Assembly: GCF_003410055.1 (NCBI RefSeq)
Contig: NZ_QUZK01000004.1
Location: 1 to 64,000 of the forward strand
Direction: 5' to 3'
DNA from: Wenzhouxiangella sediminis
GTDB lineage: Bacteria; Pseudomonadota; Gammaproteobacteria; Xanthomonadales; Wenzhouxiangellaceae
Length of the DNA stretch: 64,000 nucleotides
Of the stretch, positions 9,076 through 17,385 are shown one piece after another. The notes under the pieces were generated by a model that was given only the letters and a program-made list of their open reading frames with translations, was not told the DNA's origin and did not search any database. The position numbers and the translations under genes are program-made. The number at the start of each line of letters is the position of its first letter. Within the stretch, counting starts at the first letter, position 1.

Positions 9076-10835
9076 GCAACGTGCGCAAGCCGCGACAGAA
9101 GATCCGCCTGGGCGACCTGCTGGTCAAGCACAAGATGATCTCCGAGCGCCAGCTCGAGGACGCCCTGGGCGAACAGAAGCGCTCCGGCCACAAGCTCGGC
9201 CGGGTACTGGTGCAGATGGGGCACGTCACCGAGGACGACCTGCTCGATTTCCTCGGCCGGCAGCTCGACATCCCGGTGATCGACCTCAAGCACTACAACT
9301 TCAAGCCGCAGACCGTGCGGCTCCTGCCGGAAACCCACGCCCGCCGCTACCGCGCCATCGTACTGGCCGAAAAGGACGATGAACTGACCGTCGGCATGGC
9401 CGACCCGACCGACATCTTCGGCTTCGACGCGCTCAGGAGCATCCTCAAGAAGCCCATCAACATCGTCCTGGTGCGCGAGTCCGACCTGCTCCGCACCATC
9501 GACATCGTCTACCGTCGCACCGAGGAGATTTCCTCGCTGGCCGAGGAGCTCGGTGAAGAGCTCTCGGAGAGCGACTACGACATCTCCCAGCTCGAGGACG
9601 ACGAGGGCCAGGTCGACGCCCCGGTCATCAAGCTGCTGCAGTCGATGTTCGAGGATGCGGTGCAGATCGGCGCCTCCGACATCCACATCGAGCCCGACGA
9701 ATCCGTCCTGCGCATCCGCCAGCGCGTCGACGGCGAACTCCAGGAACAGGTCATCGAGGGCCGCCGCGTCGCCTCCGCGCTGGTCACGCGCCTGAAACTG
9801 ATGGCCTCGCTCAACATCAGCGAAAAGCGCCTGCCCCAGGACGGTCGCTTCTCGGTGCGCGTGAAGGACCACAACATCGACGTGCGCCTGTCGACCATGC
9901 CCATCCAGTACGGCGAATCGATGGTGATGCGCCTGCTCGACCAGTCCGCCGGCCTGCTCGAGCTCGACCGGCTCGGCATCCCGCCCGAGATGGAGTCGCG
10001 CATCCGCCGGCTGATCAGCCGGCCCTCCGGCATGGTGCTGGTCACCGGGCCGACGGGTTCGGGCAAGACCACCACCCTTTACGCGGCGCTCAATCACATC
10101 AACCAGTCGCGTCGCAAGGTCATCACCGTCGAGGACCCGGTCGAGTACCGGCTGCCGCGCATCAACCAGGTGCAGGTCAATCGCAAGATCGGCCTGGATT
10201 TCGCCCGCGTGTTGCGCACCGCGCTGCGCCAGGACCCGGACATCATCATGGTCGGCGAGATGCGCGATCGCGAAACGGCCGAGATCGGCCTGCGCGCCGC
10301 CATGACCGGGCACCTGGTGCTTTCGACCCTGCACACCAACTCCGCGCCGGCGACCGTCATGCGCCTGGTCGACATGGGCGCCCAGGGCTTCATGGTGGCC
10401 GCCGCGCTCGACGGCGTCATCGCCCAGCGCCTGGTGCGTCGAGTCTGCGATTCCTGCGGCGAGGAAACCGAGCCCGACCACGGGCAGCTGGCCTGGGTTC
10501 GCGCGCGCCTGGGCGACCAGGCGGCCGATGGCATCCGCTTCCGCGCCGGCCGCGGCTGTGCCTACTGCTCCAACACCGGCTACCGCGGGCGCATCGGCGT
10601 CTACGAGCTGCTGGAAATGGACGACGAGCTCACCGACGCGCTGCGGCGCATGGATACCTCGGCCTTCTCCTCGCTGGCGCGCAACCGCAAGGGCTACCGC
10701 CCCCTGCTCGACTGCGCCCTGGACTATGCGCGGGAAGGCATCACCTCGCTGGAGGAAGTCATCCGCCTGGCCGGGGGGCTGGACGAGTTGCTCGACAGCC
10801 GGATGGACACCACCATCGGTGATGAGGTGTCCTGA
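9072..10835 (+). CDS. mshE: Pilus extension ATPase MshE with c-di-GMP-binding N-domain
   Basis: This 587-residue GspE/PilB-type hexameric ATPase powers pilus assembly. Two tandem MshEN-type motifs lie at the N-terminus (RLGDLLVKHKMISERQLEDA and KLGRVLVQMGHVTEDDLLD, about residues 12-66), the element that binds cyclic-di-GMP in Vibrio MshE. The first motif has Lys where Gly is usual (HKM). Walker A is GPTGSGKT (326-333), followed by the Asp and His boxes and a zinc-binding set CDSC / CAYC. The neighbouring diguanylate cyclase makes local c-di-GMP control likely (inference). Confidence 0.94.
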   Translation: MSNVRKPRQKIRLGDLLVKHKMISERQLEDALGEQKRSGHKLGRVLVQMGHVTEDDLLDFLGRQLDIPVIDLKHYNFKPQTVRLLPETHARRYRAIVLAEKDDELTVGMADPTDIFGFDALRSILKKPINIVLVRESDLLRTIDIVYRRTEEISSLAEELGEELSESDYDISQLEDDEGQVDAPVIKLLQSMFEDAVQIGASDIHIEPDESVLRIRQRVDGELQEQVIEGRRVASALVTRLKLMASLNISEKRLPQDGRFSVRVKDHNIDVRLSTMPIQYGESMVMRLLDQSAGLLELDRLGIPPEMESRIRRLISRPSGMVLVTGPTGSGKTTTLYAALNHINQSRRKVITVEDPVEYRLPRINQVQVNRKIGLDFARVLRTALRQDPDIIMVGEMRDRETAEIGLRAAMTGHLVLSTLHTNSAPATVMRLVDMGAQGFMVAAALDGVIAQRLVRRVCDSCGEETEPDHGQLAWVRARLGDQAADGIRFRAGRGCAYCSNTGYRGRIGVYELLEMDDELTDALRRMDTSAFSSLARNRKGYRPLLDCALDYAREGITSLEEVIRLAGGLDELLDSRMDTTIGDEVS

Positions 10836-12058
10836 TGAGCGCTTTCCAGTGGCGAGGACGCAATGCCCGCGGGCAACTGGTCGACGGCCGAGTCGAGGCC
10901 GACTCGACCGATGCGGTCGCCCAGCAGTTGATGCGTCTCGATATCACGCCGATCGAGATCGAGTCGGCGCCCAGTGTCGAAACCGAGAGCGTTTCCCTGA
11001 GTCAGCGCCTGGGCATGGACAAGCCCGGCATCAACGACCTGATCCTGTTCACGCGCCAGATGTACACCTTGAGCAAGGCCGGGGTGCCGATCATTCACGG
11101 CCTGCGCAACGTCGGCGAGTCGACCCGCAACCCCCAGCTTCGCCACGCCATCGAGGATGTCGTCGACGCCCTGGAGTCCGGCCGCGACCTGGCCAGCGGC
11201 ATGGCGCAGAACCCCAAGGTCTTCCCGACCATGTTCGTCAGCATCGTGCGCGTCGGCGAGAGCTCGGGCAATCTCGAGCAGGCCTTCTCGCAGCTGACCG
11301 ACTACCTGGAGCTCGAACGCGACTTCCGCGCCAAGCTCAAACAGGCCCTGCGCTACCCCATCATGGTGATCACGGCCATGTTCATCGCCGTGGCCATCCT
11401 GATGACCTTCGTCATCCCCACCTTCGCCGAGTTCTTCGACCGCTTCGACGCCGAGCTGCCCCTGCCGACGCGCATCATCATCGGCGCGTCGAACTTCACG
11501 GCCGACTGGTGGTGGGTGATCCTGCTGGCGATCGGCGCGGCGCTCCTGGGCTTCAGGGCCTGGATCCGCACCGAGAACGGGCGCTATCGCTGGGACCGGC
11601 TCAAACTCCGCTTCCCCGTGGTCGGCAAGATCCTGTTCCAGGGCACGATGGCGCGCTTTGCCCGCACTTTCTCGATGACCTACCGCTCCGGCGTGCCGCT
11701 CATCCAGGGCCTGACCCTGACCGCCCGTGCGGTCGAGAACGAGTACATCGGCCAGGCGGTCAACGACATGCGCACCGGCATCGAGCGCGGCGAGTCGCTT
11801 TCGCGAACGGCGGCCGCGACCGGCCTGTTCTCGCCGCTGGTTCTGCAGATGCTCGGCATCGGCGAAGAGACCGGCGACGTCGACAGCATGCTGACCGAAA
11901 CCGCCGAGTACTACGAACGCGAGGTCGACTACGACCTGAACAACCTCAGCGCCTACATCGAACCGATCCTGCTGATCTTCCTGGCCATCCTGGTGTTGGT
12001 GCTGGCGCTGGGCGTCTTCCTCCCGATGTGGGACCTTGGCCGTGCCGCGCTGGGCTGA
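10835..12058 (+). CDS. mshG: Inner-membrane platform protein MshG
   Basis: This 407-residue PilC/GspF-type polytopic protein has an N-terminal cytoplasmic domain (FQWRGRNARGQLVDGRVEA), two GspF domains, and membrane helices near residues 170-190, 220-240 and the C-terminus. The repeated signature TMFVSIVRVGESSGNLEQAF is present. It forms the platform beneath which MshE turns. The start TGATG overlaps the mshE stop by one base. Confidence 0.92.
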   Translation: MSAFQWRGRNARGQLVDGRVEADSTDAVAQQLMRLDITPIEIESAPSVETESVSLSQRLGMDKPGINDLILFTRQMYTLSKAGVPIIHGLRNVGESTRNPQLRHAIEDVVDALESGRDLASGMAQNPKVFPTMFVSIVRVGESSGNLEQAFSQLTDYLELERDFRAKLKQALRYPIMVITAMFIAVAILMTFVIPTFAEFFDRFDAELPLPTRIIIGASNFTADWWWVILLAIGAALLGFRAWIRTENGRYRWDRLKLRFPVVGKILFQGTMARFARTFSMTYRSGVPLIQGLTLTARAVENEYIGQAVNDMRTGIERGESLSRTAAATGLFSPLVLQMLGIGEETGDVDSMLTETAEYYEREVDYDLNNLSAYIEPILLIFLAILVLVLALGVFLPMWDLGRAALG

Positions 12059-12632
12059 GGTCTCGACGCCTTCCAGCGAGCAGTCCGGCTTTACCCTGTT
12101 CGAACTGATCATCGTCATCGTCCTGGTAGGCCTGCTGTTCCTGATCGCCTCCTGGCGCCTGCTGCCGTTGCGCGGCGACGCCGAAGCCGCCCACGTCGCA
12201 AACACTGTCGGCGCCCTGCGTTCCGCACTCGGCCTGGAAGTGACCGAGCGGATCGTCGAAGACAGTCTCGAAAGCGCCGCTGAACTGGACCGGGGCAACC
12301 CGATGGACCTGCTGGCCCAGGTGCCGGCAGGATATATTGGCGAAGTCCCGTCCGCCGGGGACGCTGACATTCCCGCCGGGAGCTGGTACTACGACCAAAG
12401 CACCCGGCAGTTACGTTACCGCGTCCGATTTCCGCAGTATCTGGCTCACCAACCGCAGGGCGATCCCGTCGAACTGTCCTGGCAGGTTCGCTTGCGTTAT
12501 CTTGATAATGACGGCGACGAACGGTATAACGCGCAGGCCGATTCACTGCGCGGCATCGCCCTGGAGGCGATGGACAATCCGCAATGGCCCGACCCCGAGG
12601 ACAACATTCCCGAAGTGCTGGAGACCCCATGA
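12042..12632 (+). CDS. Prepilin-like protein at the mshF position
   Basis: This 196-residue protein has a class III prepilin signal: SG followed by FTLFELIIVIVLVGLLFLIA, with cleavage after Gly16 and Glu at +5. The rest is soluble and ends RGIALEAMDNPQWPDPEDN. It occupies the place of mshF in Vibrio clusters, but I cannot confirm homology to MshF, so no symbol is given. I chose GTG at 12042; an in-frame TTG at 12036 is possible. It overlaps mshG and the next gene (ATGA). Confidence 0.7.
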   Translation: MPRWAEVSTPSSEQSGFTLFELIIVIVLVGLLFLIASWRLLPLRGDAEAAHVANTVGALRSALGLEVTERIVEDSLESAAELDRGNPMDLLAQVPAGYIGEVPSAGDADIPAGSWYYDQSTRQLRYRVRFPQYLAHQPQGDPVELSWQVRLRYLDNDGDERYNAQADSLRGIALEAMDNPQWPDPEDNIPEVLETP

Positions 12633-13771
12633 AGCAGGCGGCCGGACCGCGCCACGACGCTGCGAACCGCGAGGCGGAGCGTCGCCGGGTTCGTCTCCGG
12701 CGCCTGCAGCTGGCCACCCTGGCCTGGTTCGTGTCGATCCTGCTGACCGGCGCCGCCTGGGCACTGGGCATCCTCGAAGTGGGCTTTCTCGAAATGGGCC
12801 TGCTGGTGCTGATCGTGCTGATCAGTCTGCTGTTCTTCCACCTGGCCTTGCGCAGCGGCTGGTCGCGCCGGTTCCGCGACCCCAGCATGACGCTGGTCCA
12901 TATCCTCTTTGCCATCTTCATCGGTCTGTGGATCATCGCCAAGGCCGGCGAAGGCCGCACCATCCTCTTGACGCTTTTCATCATGGCTGCGTTCTTCGGT
13001 GCGTTCCAGCTCAGGCAGCGGGAATTCATGCTGGTGGCGCTGGTCGCCGTGACCGGTTACACGGCCATCGTGGTGCACGACATCGCCACGCAACAGATCA
13101 CGACCTCGACCCAGGTGGTGGTGCTCGAACTGGCCGGCTTCGCCACCCTGATGGTCTGGCTGGCCTGGTTCGGCAGCTACATGGCCAACCTGCGCCGCGC
13201 GCTGAGCCGTCGCAACCGCGAACTGCACGAAGCCACCGAACGGCTACGCCACCTGGCCGAGCACGACGAACTGACCGGGCTGCCCAATCGCCGGCGGCTG
13301 ATCGCACGGCTGGAAGCGGCGGCTCAGAAATCCTCCCGGGACGGTTCGGGATTCTGCATCGCGGTGCTTGACCTCGATCACTTCAAGCTGGTCAACGACC
13401 GCCACGGCCACCAGGCCGGCGACGACGTCCTCTCGGAGTTCGCCCGGCGTGCCACCACCGTGCTGCGGGGCGCGGACTGGCTCGTTCGCGTGGACGACAC
13501 GGTGGCCGACATCGGGCGTTTCGGCGGCGAGGAATTCCTCGCGATCCTGCCGGACACCGACCTGTCCGGGGCCGGGCTGGCCGCCGAGAGACTGCGCAAG
13601 GCAATGGCCGACCAGCCCTTCACCACCTGCGACGGCCCCATCGAATGCACGGTCTCGATCGGCCTGGCCGAGCACCAGCCCGGCGAAGGAATCCATCGCA
13701 CCATCGCCCGCGCCGACGAAGCGCTCTACGCGGCCAAGAGCGGCGGCCGCAACCGGGTCAAGACGGCATGA
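12629..13771 (+). CDS. Membrane diguanylate cyclase inside the msh operon
   Basis: This 380-residue protein has about five or six membrane helices in residues 27-190, followed by a GGDEF domain with active-site GGEEF at 299-303, substrate motif DLDHFKLVNDRHGHQAGDD and DELTGLPNRR at the domain start. It should make cyclic-di-GMP from two GTP at the membrane. An RGAD sequence (280-283) resembles an I-site, but ten extra residues (VDDTVADIGR, 288-297) separate it from GGEEF. The gene is locked into the operon by ATGA overlaps on both sides, next to the pilus genes whose ATPase MshE carries a c-di-GMP-binding domain. Confidence 0.9.
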   Translation: MKQAAGPRHDAANREAERRRVRLRRLQLATLAWFVSILLTGAAWALGILEVGFLEMGLLVLIVLISLLFFHLALRSGWSRRFRDPSMTLVHILFAIFIGLWIIAKAGEGRTILLTLFIMAAFFGAFQLRQREFMLVALVAVTGYTAIVVHDIATQQITTSTQVVVLELAGFATLMVWLAWFGSYMANLRRALSRRNRELHEATERLRHLAEHDELTGLPNRRRLIARLEAAAQKSSRDGSGFCIAVLDLDHFKLVNDRHGHQAGDDVLSEFARRATTVLRGADWLVRVDDTVADIGRFGGEEFLAILPDTDLSGAGLAAERLRKAMADQPFTTCDGPIECTVSIGLAEHQPGEGIHRTIARADEALYAAKSGGRNRVKTA

Positions 13772-14310
13772 GCGCGTCTACCATTCTCGTCTCCACCGTG
13801 CTCGTCGTCCTGCTCGTGCTGGCCATCGGCCTGTTGACCGGCGCGCTGGCGCTTCTCGCCGGCGTCGAAGACCCCAACGAGCGTCGGGGCGGACTGACGG
13901 CGGCCCTCCGCCTGCTCGACCGACAGTGGCGAATCGAACGGCTGGTCTATCGCCACCACCGCATATTCGGCCTTCTTATGATTGCGGCCGGGTCCTTCTG
14001 TCTTTGGCAATTGACCCGCGCGGAAATGTCAGCGGTTCTCGACGGCGGTTCTTCCGCCTCGATCCTGCTATGGGCCCTGTTGCTCGGCCAGGCTTTCACC
14101 CTTCTGGTCGGACTGGTCGTCCTCCTCCGTCCGAGCCTGCTGAAGCCCCTGGAGGCCATCAGCAACCGCTGGCACGATCTGGACGTCTCGGGCCAGGACC
14201 GTCCGTCCAAGGGGCGCTGGGCCGCAATCTTGCTCGCGCTGGTCGGACTGGTGGTCCTGCTCGCCTCGACCACACTGCTCATGCAGCAGATTGCACCGGT
14301 TTTCGGCTGA
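13768..14310 (+). CDS. Four-helix membrane protein, unknown
   Basis: This 180-residue protein has about four predicted membrane helices (residues 5-28, 66-84, 96-120, 150-172) and a charged cytoplasmic segment between helices 1 and 2 (VEDPNERRGGLTAALRLLDR). I do not recognise a family. The ATGA overlap with the diguanylate cyclase gene suggests it works with the cyclase or its signal, but that is inference. It is the last gene before the mshA promoter region. Confidence 0.75.
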   Translation: MSASTILVSTVLVVLLVLAIGLLTGALALLAGVEDPNERRGGLTAALRLLDRQWRIERLVYRHHRIFGLLMIAAGSFCLWQLTRAEMSAVLDGGSSASILLWALLLGQAFTLLVGLVVLLRPSLLKPLEAISNRWHDLDVSGQDRPSKGRWAAILLALVGLVVLLASTTLLMQQIAPVFG

Positions 14311-14417
14311 ATCCCGGCGCAGAATCTGACAAATCCCGTCACCCCGGTCTTTGCCGAGTCCCCGAAACCTTTCCGAAACCCCCCGTTTTTCGCCGATTTT
14401 TGACCTGAAGAAGAAAT

Positions 14418-14433
14418 TGGCATGGATAATGCA
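14418..14433 (+). promoter_or_regulatory. Sigma-54-like promoter before mshA
   Basis: TGGCATGGATAATGCA places GG and GC exactly 12 bases apart, as in the -24/-12 consensus TGGCAC-N5-TTGCA. It lies about 135 bases before the mshA start. An overlapping sigma-70 reading (TTGACC at 14400, GATAAT at 14425, spacer 19) is weaker because of spacing. Sigma-54 control of pilin genes is known in pseudomonads; for this gene it is inference. Confidence 0.55.
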
Positions 14434-14571
14434 TTACATTGACTGTGGGTTGTCACCCCCGACGCAGTACCGAGACGGCTGCGGCCGGTTCGACAACTGC
14501 TGGGACAACCCGGAAATTCGACCAGGGCCGCGGCCCCAGTCGGAACAATCAACCGAAAGGAGATCTGACCA

Positions 14572-14946
14572 ATGCAAAACATCAATATTCAGAAGACCCA
14601 GGGCGGCTTTACCCTGATCGAACTCGTGATCGTGATCGTGATCCTCGGCATCCTGGCCGCCGTGGCCGTGCCGCGCTATGTTGACCTGACTTCCGAGGCC
14701 CAGACGGCTACCTGCGAAGGCATCGAAGGCGCGCTCTACAGTTCCGCGGCTATCCTGATTGCCGAAGACACTGTTACGAACCGCGGGGTGCCCGGAACGG
14801 CCACTGAAATCCTGAACAACACCGATCTGGGCAATGCATCTGCTAGCGCCACCGATGCCTCTTGCACGATCGATGTCACTCTTTCCGATGGCTTCAGTTG
14901 CACGACGGTCGACTTCAGCGCATCCGGCCTGTGTTCCACTCCGTAA
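14572..14946 (+). CDS. mshA: MSHA major pilin MshA
   Basis: This 124-residue type IV pilin has a short leader ending GG (cleavage after Gly12) followed by FTLIELVIVIVILGILAAVA with Glu at +5. It has the MshA-like body AVPRYVDLTSEAQTATCEG and C-terminal cysteines (SFSCTTVD-type region, GLC) that could form the disulfide loop. A very strong ribosome-binding site AAAGGAGAT (14556-14564) sits 7 bases before the ATG, unlike the weaker sites of the other msh genes. A strong hairpin directly follows, as expected for a highly expressed subunit. Confidence 0.93.
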   Translation: MQNINIQKTQGGFTLIELVIVIVILGILAAVAVPRYVDLTSEAQTATCEGIEGALYSSAAILIAEDTVTNRGVPGTATEILNNTDLGNASASATDASCTIDVTLSDGFSCTTVDFSASGLCSTP

Positions 14947-14968
14947 TACTCGGATAGGTGAACACACG

Positions 14969-15005
14969 AAGCAGGCTCCCGTTTTTCCGGGAGCCTGCTT
15001 GTCTT
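14969..15005 (+). terminator. Strong hairpin after mshA (terminator or attenuator)
   Basis: A perfect 13-base stem AAGCAGGCTCCCG / CGGGAGCCTGCTT with a short T-rich loop is followed by GTCTT. The weak T tail suggests partial termination. That would make much mshA mRNA and less of the downstream minor pilin genes, which have no obvious promoter of their own. Confidence 0.7.
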
Positions 15006-15069
15006 GGACCATCCAAGAACCAGATCTTGTGCGACAGTCAGACGCGAAACAAGTCGATGGACTAGCGCA

Positions 15070-15543
15070 ATGAGCATTTCTAGGCTTTATCCAAGAAGCG
15101 CCATCAGGCAAACCTCAGAGCCAGGAATTGCGTACAGCCGGGGTTTTACTCTTATTGAGTTCATAGTGGCTCTGGTGCTAATAGGATTTGGTGCCGCCAT
15201 CCTTACGACATTTGTTACTCCCACTGCCAAGAGTTCCGACCCCATGATCCAGGCCCAGGCCCGCGCCATTGCCACGGGCTACATGGACGAAATCCTGCTG
15301 CGCAAGCACGACCAGGATGCCGGTGACTGCACCGGCGGCCGCGGCAACTGGGCCTCGATCCGCTGCTATGACGGCTTGAACGAATCCCCCACCGACCAGT
15401 TCGGCAACGCCATTGCCGCGCTGAACGACTATCAGGTTGCCGTGAGCGTAAGCGGCAATGCACCGGCCGGCATCACCGTCAACGTTTCCCACGCCTCCGG
15501 CAGCGTCAACTACTCGCTTCAAAGCCAGCGAGGAGCCTATTGA
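15070..15543 (+). CDS. mshD: Minor prepilin MshD-like
   Basis: This 157-residue prepilin has RG followed by FTLIEFIVALVLIGFGAAIL (cleavage after Gly25, Glu at +5). The sequence SSDPMIQAQARAIATGYMDE after the helix is the hallmark of MshD. It probably sits in the pilus tip or priming complex. It comes before mshC here, whereas Vibrio has mshC first. Start ATG at 15070. Confidence 0.78.
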   Translation: MSISRLYPRSAIRQTSEPGIAYSRGFTLIEFIVALVLIGFGAAILTTFVTPTAKSSDPMIQAQARAIATGYMDEILLRKHDQDAGDCTGGRGNWASIRCYDGLNESPTDQFGNAIAALNDYQVAVSVSGNAPAGITVNVSHASGSVNYSLQSQRGAY

Positions 15544-15544
15544 G

Positions 15545-15997
15545 ATGCCCGGCCACGGCCAACAAGGCTTCACCCTGACCGAACTCGTGATCATTCTCGT
15601 GCTCGTGGGTGTGCTGGCGGCCTTCGTGGCACCTCGCATCGATATCCAGGGCTTCGAGCGGCAGGCCTTTGCCTCGGAGTTGATCAACGCCCTGCGCTAC
15701 GCCCAGAAGACCGCCATCGGTTCGGGCTGCCACGTGCAGGCGACCATCAACGCTGCGGCCGACAGCTACAGCCTGGCATACAACGGTGCGGGCGGCAGTG
15801 GCGGCGTTTGCGGGAGCGGATCGACGCCCCTGCCCCATCCCACCCGCGGCGGCGCGTTTACGGGCAATGGGGAGATCGACGCCGGCGGCGCAGTTATCTT
15901 CGACGCCATGGGGCGAACGGCCGCCGGACTGAACATCACGCTGGCCAGCGGCGAGGTCATCATCGTGGAACCGGGGACTGGCTATGTTCACGACTAG
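15545..15997 (+). CDS. mshC: Minor prepilin MshC-like
   Basis: This 150-residue prepilin has QG followed by FTLTELVIILVLVGVLAAFV (cleavage after Gly8), then the GspH/MshC-like segment ELINALRYAQKTAIGSGCHV. It starts one base after the mshD stop with GAGGAG upstream. The assignment to MshC rests on the post-helix motif and gene order. Confidence 0.75.
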   Translation: MPGHGQQGFTLTELVIILVLVGVLAAFVAPRIDIQGFERQAFASELINALRYAQKTAIGSGCHVQATINAAADSYSLAYNGAGGSGGVCGSGSTPLPHPTRGGAFTGNGEIDAGGAVIFDAMGRTAAGLNITLASGEVIIVEPGTGYVHD

Positions 15998-16988
15998 CCC
16001 GCATATTGCCCCCACGAGCTACTGCACCGGCCCAATGGCACGCCCTGGCGGCCTTTCGCTCGGTCGGCGTGCTCAACGTATCGGCCAATACGCTTGCGCG
16101 CACCTCGGTCGCGAAAGCCCACCAGGACGCACCCTTGAACCGGTTCGCTACGCACGCGGGGGCAATATACGGGCCAGGTCGCGCGGCTTCACCCTCATCG
16201 AGCTGATCCTGGTGATCGTGCTGGTCGGCATTCTTGCCGTCGTCGCCACGGTCTTCATCCTGCCACCCTTCCAGGCCGCCGCGGACATCGAACGCCGCGC
16301 CATGCTGGTCGACGCCGCCGACCTGGCCGTCAACCGCATCACCCGCGAAGTGCGCAACGCCCTGCCGAACAGCCTGGTGGTTTCTGGCAACCGGATCGAG
16401 TTCATCTCGACGGTGACCAGCGGACGATACCGCAGGCTACCCGCGCCCGGCGGCGGAAGCGATATCTTCGTGCCGGCACAGTCATCGGGTTCCTTCGACG
16501 TGCTCGGCGGACTGCTGGATGCGGGCGCCGTGCAAACCCGAAGCGCAGGCACAGACTGCGGCACGAACGCAGGCCACTGCCTGTCGGTCTACAACACGGG
16601 CCAGCCCGGTTACGATGCCTGGACTGGTGGCAACATCGCGGCCATCACGGCTGTGAGCGGCAGCTCGATCAGCTATGACAGCGGCGGCAGCGGACCGCCC
16701 TTCGCCACGCATTCGCCGCAGCAACGCTTCCACGTGATAAGCCGCACGGTGCGCTATTCCTGTGGCGGCGGCCAATTGCGCCGGTGGTCGGGGTACGCTC
16801 TGAGCCAGCTGGGTAACCCCCTCTCGGGCGCCGGAAACCTGGTCGCCGACAATGTGACCAGTTGCCAGTTCGCCTACAACCCCGGCACTTCGGCCCGCCG
16901 CGGCCTGCTGACCGTCAGGCTCGACCTGGCCGACGAAGGCGAGTCGATCTTCCTGCTGGGACAGGCACAGGTACTGAACACGCCATGA
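15984..16988 (+). CDS. mshO: Minor prepilin MshO with unusually long leader
   Basis: This is a GspJ/MshO-type minor pilin of 334 residues from the first ATG. The prepilin site RG followed by FTLIELILVIVLVGILAVVA lies near residue 68, giving a leader of about 67 residues; the next in-frame ATG (16035) still leaves about 50. Typical leaders are 5-30 residues and I found no closer in-frame ATG, GTG or TTG. The start overlaps mshC by 14 bases. The leader segment is Arg/Gly-rich and unlike a secretion signal. The C-terminal part matches MshO (TVRLDLADEGESIFLLGQAQ). Confidence 0.8.
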   Translation: MFTTSPHIAPTSYCTGPMARPGGLSLGRRAQRIGQYACAHLGRESPPGRTLEPVRYARGGNIRARSRGFTLIELILVIVLVGILAVVATVFILPPFQAAADIERRAMLVDAADLAVNRITREVRNALPNSLVVSGNRIEFISTVTSGRYRRLPAPGGGSDIFVPAQSSGSFDVLGGLLDAGAVQTRSAGTDCGTNAGHCLSVYNTGQPGYDAWTGGNIAAITAVSGSSISYDSGGSGPPFATHSPQQRFHVISRTVRYSCGGGQLRRWSGYALSQLGNPLSGAGNLVADNVTSCQFAYNPGTSARRGLLTVRLDLADEGESIFLLGQAQVLNTP

Positions 16989-17374
16989 TCAAGATCAGAC
17001 AACAACGCGGCGCCGCCCTGTTCGTCGGGATCTTCCTGATCACGGTCGTCGTGCTGTTCGCCGCGGTCGTGGCGCTGACTTCCAGCACCCAGCATCTCAG
17101 CCAGGCGCGCGCCGGCCTGGCGGAACAGGCCTGGTATGCGGCGGTTGCTCGAATAGAAACGGCTATTCAGTCGATTACACTGAACCACGCGTGTCCCGCC
17201 GGAGGCTCCGCTAACGTCCTGGGCTACGAGACCTTTCTTGCCTGTTCCGAGACGACCGTGGACGAGGGCGGAAACAGCTACGAAATCTATGCGCTCGAAG
17301 TGACGGCGTCTCGGGGAAGCCTGAGTGATCCGGTATTCGTGAGACGCTCGGTACGTGCCCAGGTGGTCGACTAG
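16985..17374 (+). CDS. mshP: MSHA biogenesis protein MshP
   Basis: This 129-residue protein begins with MIKIRQQRGAALFVGIFLIT, the PilX/MshP-type N-terminus that lacks the FTLIE prepilin motif, with one membrane helix (residues 12-32). The rest is small and periplasmic with two cysteines (HACPAG, FLACSE). The start overlaps the mshO stop by four bases. Confidence 0.82.
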   Translation: MIKIRQQRGAALFVGIFLITVVVLFAAVVALTSSTQHLSQARAGLAEQAWYAAVARIETAIQSITLNHACPAGGSANVLGYETFLACSETTVDEGGNSYEIYALEVTASRGSLSDPVFVRRSVRAQVVD

Positions 17375-17385
17375 GAGGGATCAGC

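Noticed and set aside
12042-12632. Symbol mshF for the prepilin-like protein
   Set aside because: It has the position of mshF, but its prepilin signal is not a feature I can confirm for MshF, so no symbol was assigned.
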